Source: Lutibacter sp. Hel_I_33_5
GTDB taxonomy: Bacteria > Bacteroidota > Bacteroidia > Flavobacteriales > Flavobacteriaceae
Assembly (NCBI RefSeq): GCF_007827455.1
Contig: NZ_VISM01000001.1
Coordinates: forward strand, 682,001-746,000
Length of the DNA: 64,000 nucleotides
Reading direction: 5' to 3'
Shown here: positions 1 through 8,480 of the stretch, one piece after another
Layout of the letters: each line of letters begins with the position of its first letter
How positions within the stretch are numbered: the stretch's first letter is position 1
The notes under the pieces: generated by a model
The model's input: only the letters and a program-made list of their open reading frames with translations
Told to the model about the DNA's origin: nothing
Databases searched by the model: none
Made by a program: the position numbers and the translations under genes

Positions 1-223
1 TAGAAATACGCTCTATATCTACATTTGTAAAGATTGGACTAGTCGTTTTACAACAATTCCCGCAGTCTAAACAATCCGTTTTTTTAAATTCTTCTTCATG
101 CAATTCTTGCATGACATAATCTAAGTTTTTAGGAGTTCGTTTTTTTAATCTAGCAAAATATTTCTGATTCTCTTTTTTAACATCTGCCGCTAATTTTGGT
201 AGTTCTTCTAAACGTTTTTCCAT
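1..223 (-). CDS. YkgJ-family cysteine-cluster protein (3' part outside window)
   Basis: Only the first 74 codons are present; the gene runs off the left edge. It starts with MEKRLEELPKLAAD and carries the pattern CLDCGNCC at residues 51-58 (Cys 51, 54, 57 and 58), the hallmark of the YkgJ/UPF0153 family. Members bind a metal or Fe-S cluster through such cysteines, but their cellular reaction is not established. The ATG lies only four bases beyond a TAAATTTG promoter box at 228-235, so the transcript may have little or no 5' leader. It is divergent from argS. Confidence 0.85.
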   Translation of the reverse strand, partial: MEKRLEELPKLAADVKKENQKYFARLKKRTPKNLDYVMQELHEEEFKKTDCLDCGNCCKTTSPIFTNVDIERIS

Positions 224-227
224 ACAG

Positions 228-235
228 CAAATTTA
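228..235 (-). promoter_or_regulatory. -7 promoter box TAAATTTG for the YkgJ-family gene
   Basis: The box matches the Bacteroidetes primary sigma consensus TAnnTTTG on the minus strand and ends four bases before the ATG at 223. That spacing places the likely transcription start at or next to the start codon. No -33 TTG was identified. Confidence 0.6.
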
Positions 236-283
236 GCTATAAATTCTAAGGAAAAATCATTCAAAAAAAACAAATAAAATATG

Positions 284-291
284 TAATTTTG
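284..291 (+). promoter_or_regulatory. -7 promoter box TAATTTTG for argS
   Basis: This is an exact TAnnTTTG match 22 bases before the argS ATG at 314. It fits a short 5' leader. No clear TTG was seen at the expected upstream distance. Confidence 0.6.
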
Positions 292-313
292 CACTTCAAT
301 TTTAATTGATAAA

Positions 314-2098
314 ATGAATATTCAAAATCGAATAGAAGCTACAGTAAAAGAAGGTTTTTTAGCGTTGTATGAAACTGAAATTCCGTCTGTAGAATTTCAA
401 GCTACTCGTAAAGAATTTGAAGGTGACATTACCGTTGTTGTTTTTCCTTTATTACGCTACAAAAAAGGGAATCCTGTTCAGATTGGCGAAGATTTAGGAA
501 AGTATGTTGTTGAAAATATTGATGTAATTACCAATTACAATGTTGTAAAAGGTTTCTTAAATTTAGTGATAGAAGATACTTTTTACACTAACTTCTTCAA
601 TTCAATTTATTCGGATGCTACTTACGGATTCAATAAAAACACCGAAGATAGAACTCCTAGAATGGTTGAATATTCATCGCCAAACACTAATAAACCACTT
701 CATTTAGGCCATGTTAGAAATGTTCTTTTAGGATATTCTGTTTCAGAAATATTAAAAGCTGCAGGTCATAAAGTGTATAAAACTCAGATTATAAACGATC
801 GAGGAATACATATTTGTAAATCGATGTTAACTTGGGAAAAGTTCGGAAACGGAGAAACTCCTGAATCAACAGGTTTAAAAGGTGATAAATTGGTTGGAAA
901 CTATTATGTAAAGTTCGACCAAGAATATAAAAAAGAGATTGCTCAATTAATATCCGAAGGAAAAACTGAAGACGAAGCTAAAAAAGAAGCACCGCTTTTT
1001 TTAGCAGCGAAAGAAATGTTATTGAAATGGGAAGCTGGAGATGAGCAAGTTGTTGCTCTTTGGAAAGAAATGAATGGTTGGGTTTATAAAGGTTTTGATG
1101 TTACTTACAAAAATATTGGAGTAGATTTTGATAAACTATATTACGAAAGCAATACGTACCTTTTAGGAAAAGATATCATTGAAGAAGGATTAAAGTCTGG
1201 TGTTTTTTACAAAAAAGATGATGGTTCGGTTTGGTGTGATTTAACCGAAGATGGTTTAGACGAAAAGTTAGTATTACGTTCTGATGGAACAGCTGTCTAT
1301 ATGACACAAGATATCGGAACTGCAATTCAACGTGCAAAAGATTTTACTGACGTTGGCGGAATGGTCTATACTGTTGGAAATGAGCAAGATTATCATTTTA
1401 AAGTATTGTTTTTAATTCTTAAAAAATTAGGGTATTCTTGGGCAGAAAGTTTATATCATTTAAGTTACGGAATGGTAGATTTACCTTCTGGAAAAATGAA
1501 ATCTAGAGAAGGAACTGTTGTAGATGCTGATGATTTAATGGTTGAAATGACAGAAACTGCTAAAACTATTTCTGAAGAATTAGGAAAATTAGACGGATAT
1601 TCTGAGGCTGAAAAAAATGAATTATACAATACAATAGGTTTAGGAGCATTAAAATATTTTATTTTAAAAGTAGATCCTAAAAAAAGAATCTTGTTCGATC
1701 CTAAGTCTTCCGTAGATTTCCAGGGAAATACTGGTCCTTTTATTCAGTATACCTATGCTAGAATTCAGTCTATTATTAGAAAGGCAAATTTTGACTATAA
1801 TGTCATATCTAGCGATGTAGAGATATCTTTACATGCTAAAGAAAAAGAATTAATAAAACAATTAGAGATTTATCCTGAAGCAATACAACAAGCTGCGACT
1901 AATTATTCGCCTGCAGTGATTGCAAATTACACATATGATCTGGTTAAAGAATTTAATTCTTTTTATCAAAATGTATCAATTTTAGGTGAGGAAAATCAAG
2001 ATAAAAAAATATTTAGAGTACAGTTAGCTAATAAGGTTGCTAATACAATAAAATCGGCATTCAATTTATTAGGAATTCAGGTTCCAGAAAGGATGTAA
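314..2098 (+). CDS. argS: arginyl-tRNA synthetase
   Basis: This cytoplasmic class I aminoacyl-tRNA synthetase charges tRNA-Arg with arginine using ATP. The 594-residue length is normal for the family. An N-terminal Arg-tRNA-synthetase domain is followed by the catalytic Rossmann core with the HIGH-type signature SSPNTNKPLHLGH at residues 121-133. A KMSKS-like loop SGKMKSREG lies near residue 393, and an alpha-helical anticodon-binding (DALR) domain runs to the end at VPERM. The ATG is preceded by a good promoter box. The gene appears to be monocistronic and is followed by about 210 bases of repeat-containing spacer. Confidence 0.98.
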   Translation: MNIQNRIEATVKEGFLALYETEIPSVEFQATRKEFEGDITVVVFPLLRYKKGNPVQIGEDLGKYVVENIDVITNYNVVKGFLNLVIEDTFYTNFFNSIYSDATYGFNKNTEDRTPRMVEYSSPNTNKPLHLGHVRNVLLGYSVSEILKAAGHKVYKTQIINDRGIHICKSMLTWEKFGNGETPESTGLKGDKLVGNYYVKFDQEYKKEIAQLISEGKTEDEAKKEAPLFLAAKEMLLKWEAGDEQVVALWKEMNGWVYKGFDVTYKNIGVDFDKLYYESNTYLLGKDIIEEGLKSGVFYKKDDGSVWCDLTEDGLDEKLVLRSDGTAVYMTQDIGTAIQRAKDFTDVGGMVYTVGNEQDYHFKVLFLILKKLGYSWAESLYHLSYGMVDLPSGKMKSREGTVVDADDLMVEMTETAKTISEELGKLDGYSEAEKNELYNTIGLGALKYFILKVDPKKRILFDPKSSVDFQGNTGPFIQYTYARIQSIIRKANFDYNVISSDVEISLHAKEKELIKQLEIYPEAIQQAATNYSPAVIANYTYDLVKEFNSFYQNVSILGEENQDKKIFRVQLANKVANTIKSAFNLLGIQVPERM

Positions 2099-2197
2099 AA
2101 ATTAGTATCCAGTTACAGTAAGTAGTTGGCCGTAAAGAATTATAGTAAATATATAGGTGAGTTTGGGATTGAACGGTTTTTAAGAGCTCTTTTTAAG

Positions 2198-2247
2198 TTG
2201 TCAGTTCGAGTGAATTTATGAAGAATGAATAAATTTATATCGAGAAC
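2198..2247. repeat. dispersed palindromic repeat, GTTCGAG...CGAGAAC type
   Basis: The intergenic sequence has GTCAGTTCGAG at the left and TATCGAGAAC at the right. Between them, TGAATTTAT and ATAAATTTA are separated by a short loop, so the whole can fold into a hairpin. The ends resemble the TTCGAGCGCAGTCGAAA-type element found inside menD (24910-24927), which suggests one repeat family. Confidence 0.55.
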
Positions 2248-2311
2248 AAAGCTAAAAAAAGCGAGTAGTAAAAGCCCGCTCGAAAGCCATAAATAAACAA
2301 CTATTAAAATA

Positions 2312-2902
2312 TTGAAAAATTTATTAGTATTATTTTTATTTTTATTATCAATTAATAATTTTTCTCAAGAAAGAGGAATTATTCATTTAAGAGATGGTTC
2401 TAAATTAATAGGTTCTATTGAAGTTAAACCAAATGGAAAAATAAAATATAGAAAAGATAAAAATAGTAAAAAGGAAATTTTAGATCATAAGAGAGTAAAA
2501 AAACTAAGGTTTTTCAATGGAGGAAATTATGAGTATAAAATTTTAAATAACTCTATCATATTAGCTAGAATAGGGTTAATAGGTAAACTAAATTTATACT
2601 ATTATTTAAAAGATTCTCCAGGTATGTATTTACCATTATACTCAAATGGGGTTCTAAGTGTTGGTGTAGAGTTATTTAAAGGAAAAGAAAAAAAAGGATA
2701 TTATATTGGGCGAAAAAATGAAGACTTAATTGAAAATCTATTTTCAAACCCAAAAAGAGGAAAATTTTTTAGTGTAATCTCTAAATACACTTCAGACTGT
2801 CCAGAATTTATAAAATTAATAAAAAATAAAAGTGTAATAAAGAAAAAATTTGATTCTGATGTAGTTCAAATAATTAGATATTACAACCAAAATTGTAAAT
2901 AA
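2312..2902 (+). CDS. secreted protein of unknown function
   Basis: I do not recognise this 196-residue protein. It begins with a TTG codon and has a clear signal peptide (MKNLLVLFLFLLSINNFSQE), so it is exported. The mature part is very lysine-rich and starts with HLRDGSKLIGSIEV, a short beta-rich pattern also seen in small periplasmic proteins of this phylum. There are two cysteines near the C-terminus and no known catalytic motif. It is AT-rich, sits behind a repeat-bearing spacer and lies between argS and lpd without a visible operon link. It is therefore probably an accessory gene. Confidence 0.6.
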   Translation: MKNLLVLFLFLLSINNFSQERGIIHLRDGSKLIGSIEVKPNGKIKYRKDKNSKKEILDHKRVKKLRFFNGGNYEYKILNNSIILARIGLIGKLNLYYYLKDSPGMYLPLYSNGVLSVGVELFKGKEKKGYYIGRKNEDLIENLFSNPKRGKFFSVISKYTSDCPEFIKLIKNKSVIKKKFDSDVVQIIRYYNQNCK

Positions 2903-2967
2903 AAATAAAAACAACTAAAATTATTGAACGATTTTAAATCTTTCAATTTTAAATCTTTAAATAAAAT

Positions 2968-4356
2968 ATGAAATACGACGTAATAATTATCGGAAGTGGT
3001 CCTGGAGGATATGTGACTGCTATTAGAGCATCGCAATTAGGTTTTAAAACCGCTGTAGTAGAAAAAGAAAACTTGGGTGGAATTTGCCTTAACTGGGGTT
3101 GTATACCAACCAAAGCATTATTAAAATCTGCACAGGTTTATGATTATTTAAAGCATGTAGATCAGTATGGTTTAAAAGCAGAAGGAATTGATAAAGATTT
3201 TGACGCTGTTATTAAACGAAGTCGTGGCGTTGCAGACGGAATGAGCAAAGGTGTTCAATTCTTAATGAAGAAAAATAAAATCGATATTATTGATGGTTTC
3301 GGTAAAATTAAAACTGGTAAAAAGGTTGATGTTACTGCTGAAGATGGAACGGTAACTGAATATAGCGCAACTAATATAATTATTGCTACAGGTGCGCGTT
3401 CTAGAGTGTTACCAAATTTACCACAAGATGGTAAAAAAGTAATTGGTTATAGAGAAGCTATGAGTTTGCCAAGTCAGCCAAAATCTATGATTGTTGTTGG
3501 TTCTGGAGCTATTGGTGTTGAGTTTGCTCATTTTTATAATTCAATGGGAACTGATGTTACTATTGTAGAATTTATGCCAAATATTGTTCCTGTAGAAGAT
3601 ATTGATGTTTCTAAACAAATGGAGCGTTCGTTTAAAAAAGCTGGAATTAAGATCATGACAAATTCTTCAGTAGAATCTGTTGATACTTCTGGTGATGGTG
3701 TAAAAGCAACAGTAAAAACTAAAAAAGGAGAAGAAATTTTAGAAGCTGATATTGTATTATCTGCTGTTGGAATTAAAACAAACATTGAAAATATTGGTTT
3801 AGAAGACGTTGGTATTATTACTGATAGAGATAAAATTTTAGTAAACGATTGGTATCAAACAAATATTCCTGGTTATTATGCTATAGGTGATGTAACTCCT
3901 GGTCCTGCCCTAGCCCACGTTGCTTCTGCAGAAGGAATTACATGTGTAGAGAAATTAGCTGGTGTTCATACCGAAGCGATTGATTATGGAAATATTCCTG
4001 GTTGTACGTATGCAACTCCAGAAATTGCTTCTGTTGGTTTAACTGAAGAAAAAGCTAAAGAAGCTGGTTACGAATTAAAAGTAGGTAAATTTCCTTTTTC
4101 TGCATCAGGAAAAGCAACTGCTGCTGGAACACCAGAGGGATTTGTAAAAGTAATTTTTGATGCTAAATATGGTGAATGGCTAGGTTGCCATATGATTGGT
4201 GCTGGTGTTACCGATATGATTGCTGAAGCTGTTTTAGGTCGTAAATTAGAAACTACTGGTCATGAAGTGTTAAAAACAATTCATCCACATCCAACTATGA
4301 GTGAAGCTGTGATGGAAGCCGTTGCTGATGCGTATGATGAAGTGATACATTTGTAG
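2968..4356 (+). CDS. lpd: dihydrolipoyl dehydrogenase
   Basis: This is the E3 flavoenzyme of the 2-oxoacid dehydrogenase and glycine cleavage complexes; it reoxidises dihydrolipoamide with NAD+. The 462 residues show the FAD-binding GSGPGG at 9-14, the redox disulfide in GGICLNWGCIPTK (Cys 40 and Cys 45), the NAD-binding motif VVGSGAIGVEF near residue 176, and the active-site C-terminal motif HPHPTMSEAV near 440. The length is standard. No genes for the other complex subunits are adjacent, so this is probably the shared E3. A terminator follows at 4393. Confidence 0.97.
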   Translation: MKYDVIIIGSGPGGYVTAIRASQLGFKTAVVEKENLGGICLNWGCIPTKALLKSAQVYDYLKHVDQYGLKAEGIDKDFDAVIKRSRGVADGMSKGVQFLMKKNKIDIIDGFGKIKTGKKVDVTAEDGTVTEYSATNIIIATGARSRVLPNLPQDGKKVIGYREAMSLPSQPKSMIVVGSGAIGVEFAHFYNSMGTDVTIVEFMPNIVPVEDIDVSKQMERSFKKAGIKIMTNSSVESVDTSGDGVKATVKTKKGEEILEADIVLSAVGIKTNIENIGLEDVGIITDRDKILVNDWYQTNIPGYYAIGDVTPGPALAHVASAEGITCVEKLAGVHTEAIDYGNIPGCTYATPEIASVGLTEEKAKEAGYELKVGKFPFSASGKATAAGTPEGFVKVIFDAKYGEWLGCHMIGAGVTDMIAEAVLGRKLETTGHEVLKTIHPHPTMSEAVMEAVADAYDEVIHL

Positions 4357-4392
4357 ATTTAGAAATAAGAATATAAATATTTGATAAATAAG

Positions 4393-4421
4393 ACCTTGCC
4401 TTAAATGGTGAGGTTTTTTTG
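4393..4421 (+). terminator. rho-independent terminator after lpd
   Basis: ACCTTGCC pairs with GGTGAGGT (two G-U wobbles) across a six-base loop and is followed by a run of seven T. It lies 37 bases after the lpd stop. Confidence 0.65.
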
Positions 4422-4553
4422 TTTAATTTATTTATTAAATATATTCTTTGGTATACTTTTTGATTTAACATTTTCTTAACACTTAAAAACCAACCTATGA
4501 TTATTTCTAATACTAGTTTTAAGTTGATGGGAAATTTGTTATGAAAAAGAGTA

Positions 4554-4583
4554 AAACCGAAGCAAAATGCTTCGGTTTTTTTG
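4554..4583 (+). terminator. strong rho-independent terminator upstream of the LysM gene
   Basis: A perfect ten-base stem, AAACCGAAGC / GCTTCGGTTT, with a five-base loop is followed by a T run. It stands about 200 bases after lpd, which already has its own terminator, and before the LysM gene. It may end an unannotated short transcript beginning in 4430-4550. Confidence 0.75.
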
Positions 4584-4625
4584 TATCTTTAAAATACTTT
4601 AAATTAATCTTAAAAAATAATTAAA

Positions 4626-5000
4626 ATGAAAGCAAAATATCAAAGCGTATTAAATTTAGGTCAGGAATTAGAAATTAAAAATGGAGATGTAAAAGAAGAA
4701 AATGGAGTTTTACACGTTACTGGAACTGCTAAAAACCTATATGAAAAGAATCTTATTTGGGATGAAATAAAAAAAGTAGGTGGTGAAAGCCCTACAGATA
4801 TTATGGCTAATATTTCAGTAGAAGATGAATCTGTTTTTGCAAACCACACTGTACAAAGTGGAGAAACTTTAGGTAAGATTGCAAAACAATACTATGGAAA
4901 TGCATCAAAATATACAACAATTTTTGAAGCAAATACATCTATTTTAAAATCTGCAGATCTTATACAAGTAGGTCAAGAATTAGTTATACCAAATTTATAA
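4626..5000 (+). CDS. small LysM-domain protein (Kbp/YgaU-like)
   Basis: The protein has 124 residues. Residues 1-72 form a partial BON-like alpha/beta region (VLHVTGTAKNLYEKNLIWDEI), followed by a complete LysM domain at about 75-122 (HTVQSGETLGKIAKQYYG ... LIQVGQELVIPNL). This layout resembles E. coli Kbp/YgaU, a cytoplasmic potassium-binding BON-LysM protein. Like Kbp it has no signal peptide, so peptidoglycan binding is not assured. Kbp-like ion binding is an inference from architecture only. The gene is monocistronic, between two strong terminators. Confidence 0.8.
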   Translation: MKAKYQSVLNLGQELEIKNGDVKEENGVLHVTGTAKNLYEKNLIWDEIKKVGGESPTDIMANISVEDESVFANHTVQSGETLGKIAKQYYGNASKYTTIFEANTSILKSADLIQVGQELVIPNL

Positions 5001-5021
5001 GAAGTTTCTTTTTACAATATT

Positions 5022-5051
5022 AAAACCGAAGTAATTTGCTTCGGTTTTTTT
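5022..5051 (+). terminator. terminator after the LysM gene
   Basis: A ten-base stem AAAACCGAAG / CTTCGGTTTT with a seven-base loop and T tract lies 21 bases after the LysM stop codon. Its stem is nearly the same as that of the terminator upstream of the gene. Confidence 0.8.
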
Positions 5052-5102
5052 GTGCCATTAATTTTAGTTATACTTATATATTATACCTTTTAATAATATA
5101 AC

Positions 5103-5130
5103 AAAAGAGGCTCGTAATTGAGCCTCTTTT
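5103..5130. terminator. bidirectional terminator between LysM gene and histidine kinase
   Basis: A perfect eleven-base stem AAAAGAGGCTC / GAGCCTCTTTT with a six-base loop has a T run on both strands. It could end the kinase/regulator operon arriving from the right as well as read-through from the left. Confidence 0.7.
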
Positions 5131-5227
5131 ATCTTCTTCAGGGGATTGCTATTTGGTAGTTATTATTAACACCACAAAAATAGATAATAACATAACTTAT
5201 CTAACTATTAGTTCTTCATAGTTCTTG

Positions 5228-7009
5228 CTAAACAATCCCTCCTTTTATATTTATTAACGTTCCTTCGTTTATATTACTCTCAATTATTAAATCTAAATCT
5301 AACGTTTTTGCCCTAGATTTCATATTACTTAAACCAGATGACCTTTTCACTTCATTTACCTTAAAACCTATCCCATTATCTTTGATATATAATGACAATT
5401 TATTAGATGTTTTAAGATACTCAAGTTTCATCTCTACTTTAGTTGCACCTGCATGTTTAATTATATTATTAAGTGCTTCTTTTACAATTAAAATAAACTG
5501 TTTGTTCCAATAATTTGGTGTGCTTTTATCATTAAGAATTAAATAATTAAATTCAATATTTAGATCTTTCAATTTAGAAAACTCAATTGCAATATTTTCT
5601 ATTCGCTGAGCAATTCTAAAAATTGAATTATTTTCAGAATTTGATGCCCAGATTAAATCTTTTACATCTATCATTAATTGGTAAATGTTATTTTTTAAGA
5701 ATTCAGAGAATTTATTAAATTCTAGCGCATTAAAAGTATTCTTATTAAGTATACTTTCTAAGATAGAATTAGATGTAATAATAGCAGCAAATCTATTTCC
5801 GAAATTATCATGTAAATCTTTTGATATTTCATTTTGAATAGCATTAATTTTTTCTTCTAGATTTTTCTTATCTAGAAAACTCTTTTCTAACTCATGATTT
5901 TTAACCTTTAACCTATTATCCATCAGGACTTTGTCTCTTTTGTTTTTTTCCCTTTTAATAAAGATGATAATACTAACAATAACAATCAATATTAAAAAAA
6001 TATTGATGATTTTATATTTAGTTGCCTTTTCATTTTCAATTATCAATTGAGAATTAGATCGCTCTAAGGCAACTTCATTATCAATACTTTTTAATAAAAA
6101 TTCATTAGAGTGTTTCTTTTTATTTCTTAAGTAATTATTTAAAATTAAAGACTGATTATTAAATAAGTTTAGATAATAATTTAAAGAATCTTTATTATCA
6201 TATTTCAAAAAATATTTTGTTTTATATAAGTATAAATTCACTTTATGCATCCATAAATACTCATCATTCCATAAAACACTTTCTAGCTTTTGACTCAGTA
6301 AAAAATCTAAGTTATTATTAGCATTATTATTTTTTTTATCATTCTCAAAAAGAGCATATGTATTAAACAATAAATAAATAGCTATAAACCTATTTTTTAA
6401 AGATTTAATTGTTTCTATTTCATCAAGGTTTTTAAAAAACTCTTCATTATTTAAGAAATCTAAAGCTTCTTCTGATGTTCTTAATAATTCGTCATAGTTT
6501 TTTCTTACAAATAAGGATCTCAGTTTAGTTTGGTAATAATAATATATACCTGATGATTTATTTTTTAAACACTCTTTTTTCACTAGAATAGCTAAGCTAT
6601 CTAGTTTAACGTACTGCTTACTATCAAGAAATAGATTTAACATATTACTTTCAGCAATAAGTTTTCTTCTATTTTTAAGTTGATGTTTTTTTATACTATC
6701 AGAAATTGCTATTGACTTATTAAAATATAAGGCTGCTTTATCATAGGCAGATATTTGAGCGTAAACTAAACCAATACAATTATTATTTTCGGACTCAATC
6801 TCAAAATATTTTTTTTTGTGTAGTTTTTTTTCATTTTTCAATAAAAGATTAATTGCTTTTTTAAAATCGTCTTTATCAAGATAATATTTAAATACTTTAT
6901 CTATGTTGCTTTTGATTATTTTTTTTTCGTTTACTATTTCTTGAGAAGAAACTTCATAAAAACTCAAGAGTACAAGAAAAAAAGTTAAATTTTTAACTCT
7001 GAATATCAT
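5228..7009 (-). CDS. TPR-containing sensor histidine kinase (HisKA_3 type)
   Basis: This is a membrane sensor kinase of 593 residues. A signal peptide leads into an all-helical, TPR-like periplasmic region to about residue 320 (for example DKAALYFNKSIAISD). One membrane helix follows at about 333-354, then a coiled coil, the dimerisation/phosphoacceptor helix with DLHDNFGNR (His near residue 399) and a HATPase_c domain (KEALNNIIKHA, DNGIGF, SSGLSNMKSRA). This is the NarX-like layout common in Bacteroidetes. Its start overlaps the end of the regulator gene by four bases (ATGA), so the pair is translationally coupled. The signal is unknown. Confidence 0.9.
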   Translation of the reverse strand: MIFRVKNLTFFLVLLSFYEVSSQEIVNEKKIIKSNIDKVFKYYLDKDDFKKAINLLLKNEKKLHKKKYFEIESENNNCIGLVYAQISAYDKAALYFNKSIAISDSIKKHQLKNRRKLIAESNMLNLFLDSKQYVKLDSLAILVKKECLKNKSSGIYYYYQTKLRSLFVRKNYDELLRTSEEALDFLNNEEFFKNLDEIETIKSLKNRFIAIYLLFNTYALFENDKKNNNANNNLDFLLSQKLESVLWNDEYLWMHKVNLYLYKTKYFLKYDNKDSLNYYLNLFNNQSLILNNYLRNKKKHSNEFLLKSIDNEVALERSNSQLIIENEKATKYKIINIFLILIVIVSIIIFIKREKNKRDKVLMDNRLKVKNHELEKSFLDKKNLEEKINAIQNEISKDLHDNFGNRFAAIITSNSILESILNKNTFNALEFNKFSEFLKNNIYQLMIDVKDLIWASNSENNSIFRIAQRIENIAIEFSKLKDLNIEFNYLILNDKSTPNYWNKQFILIVKEALNNIIKHAGATKVEMKLEYLKTSNKLSLYIKDNGIGFKVNEVKRSSGLSNMKSRAKTLDLDLIIESNINEGTLINIKGGIV

Positions 7010-7626
7010 TTAAGTTTTCTCAAAATTTTTAATGCTTCAATCTTAGAGTTTACATTCAGTTTTAAATAGATCTTTTGAATGTGGTAATTAACGGTGCTAG
7101 CAGATATAAATAGTTTTTCTGCTATACTCGAATACGTGTTTCCGTTAAGTAATAAAGAAGCAATTTCATTTTCTCTTTCAGAAAACATTTTAATTTTATT
7201 AAATCGTAATTCTTCTACTAATTTAAGAGTTACATTTTCGCTTAAAGGAATCCCTCCTTTTTCTAATAAATTTAATGTTTTTAATAATTCTTCTTCACTA
7301 ATGGGTTTAATAAGGTAACCATCTGCATGATTTTTTATTGAGTCTATTACTATTGAACTTTCTTCATGAATACTAATTAAAATCATTTTAATATCTGAAT
7401 TAATTTTCTTCACCCTTTTTAATCCTTCTATTCCACTGAGTCCAGGTAGATTTACATCACTAATTATAATATCTACATTATTAGTATCAATAAAAATTAA
7501 TAAATCTTCAATATTTGAAAACGCTTTAACAAGATGGTAATCAGTGTAATTAGAGAAAAAATATTTATACGATTCTAAGAGGACTTTATCGTCTTCTACA
7601 ATAACAACTTTTTGCAATCCATTCAT
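7006..7626 (-). CDS. NarL/FixJ-type response regulator
   Basis: This is the cytoplasmic partner of the downstream kinase. The receiver domain begins KVVIVEDD, and its predicted phospho-acceptor is Asp57 in IIISDVNLPGLSG. Residues about 140-200 form a LuxR-type helix-turn-helix (FSERENEIASLLLNG, SASTVNYHIQKIYLKL). I start the gene at MNGLQKVV (7626). An in-frame extension to 7689 would add a hydrophobic tail unlike any receiver domain. The regulator and kinase overlap by four bases. Targets are not visible; autoregulation is possible. Confidence 0.92.
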   Translation of the reverse strand: MNGLQKVVIVEDDKVLLESYKYFFSNYTDYHLVKAFSNIEDLLIFIDTNNVDIIISDVNLPGLSGIEGLKRVKKINSDIKMILISIHEESSIVIDSIKNHADGYLIKPISEEELLKTLNLLEKGGIPLSENVTLKLVEELRFNKIKMFSERENEIASLLLNGNTYSSIAEKLFISASTVNYHIQKIYLKLNVNSKIEALKILRKLK

Positions 7627-7839
7627 ACTAAAACAAATTAAAAATTTGCTATATATAAGAAGTTTTACATACTGTAAAATGTATAGCAAATATTATTAAA
7701 CCAAAATGTTTTTTGTAATTAATCTGGGATAGCCGAAAAAAAGTAATACAACTCTATAAACAAAAGTACAGAAAATATTTATAAGAAAGTTAATCATTAC
7801 CTTGAGATAATTAAGTAGACTGAAGACCTAAGTTTTTTC

Positions 7840-7847
7840 TATCTTTG
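7840..7847 (+). promoter_or_regulatory. -7 promoter box TATCTTTG
   Basis: An exact TAnnTTTG match directly ahead of the membrane protein gene. It overlaps the TTG at 7845 that would be the furthest upstream start, which argues that translation begins further downstream. Confidence 0.5.
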
Positions 7848-8480
7848 AAACATTCAAAAAAAATCTTCCAAATTTTGATTATCACAAACAAAAAACTCTT
7901 TTCTAAAGAAATCCTAAAAGCACTTTTAAAATTAATTGTTGCTGGGGTATTAATTGGTGTTTTAAAAAAACATGATGTAATAATAGCAGGAATTTTAGGG
8001 TTAAAATTACTATATAATATCAATAAAGAAATTATTCAACCAAAAACAAATAAAAACTGGTTACTAATAATAGGAATGTTATTAACAGGTTTTGGAGGTA
8101 TTATTGGTGAATATTGGGGTGTTTCTAACGGTTATTGGGAATATCATGAAGTAGGTAGAGAATTACCTTTATGGTTGCCTTTTGCTTGGATGTTGGCTTT
8201 TTACTTTTTATATAAGCTTGAAGCTAATTTAATACCAACTTTAAAAAATCAGTCTTCTAAAAATAAAATAATTCTAGCTATTATTTTAGCGTTAATTTTA
8301 CCTGCTTTCGGAGAAGTAATTACAATTTATTTAGGTGTTTGGACGTATTTCTGGCCGTATCAAATTTTAGGCGTTCCGCTATATGCATTTATTTGTTTAG
8401 TCTTTGTGCATATGTTAGTTTATGTGATTTTAAATTTTATCTGTAAAAAATATAAAATCAAGGATATTGTTTATAATTAA
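7845..8480 (+). CDS. multi-pass membrane protein of unknown function
   Basis: I do not assign a family. Up to 211 residues contain about five to six hydrophobic helices, with the conserved-looking pieces GFGGIIGEYWGV, GYWEYHEVGRELPLWLPFAW and PAFGEVITIYLGVWTYF. The repeated G-E near aromatic residues in two half-similar segments suggests an internal duplication. The TTG start at 7845 lies inside a promoter box, so a later codon such as TTG at 7875 is plausible. The last four bases overlap the end of the convergent rlmF gene. Confidence 0.65.
   Translation: MKHSKKIFQILIITNKKLFSKEILKALLKLIVAGVLIGVLKKHDVIIAGILGLKLLYNINKEIIQPKTNKNWLLIIGMLLTGFGGIIGEYWGVSNGYWEYHEVGRELPLWLPFAWMLAFYFLYKLEANLIPTLKNQSSKNKIILAIILALILPAFGEVITIYLGVWTYFWPYQILGVPLYAFICLVFVHMLVYVILNFICKKYKIKDIVYN

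Noticed and set aside
3534..3785. Open frame on the minus strand within lpd
   Set aside because: Lies wholly inside a certain gene on the other strand and has no motif; a codon-bias shadow. The same holds for minus-strand frames inside the phosphohexomutase, ABC and yidC genes, and plus-strand frames inside lon and menB.
4541..4624. A 27-codon open frame beginning ATGAAAAAGAG that runs through the terminator at 4554-4583
   Set aside because: Its codons are just the terminator hairpin read in frame; no ribosome-binding context or homologue-like content.
7627..7689. Upstream extension of the response regulator (adds 21 residues)
   Set aside because: The extra segment is hydrophobic and absent from receiver domains; MNGLQKVVIVEDD is the normal beginning.
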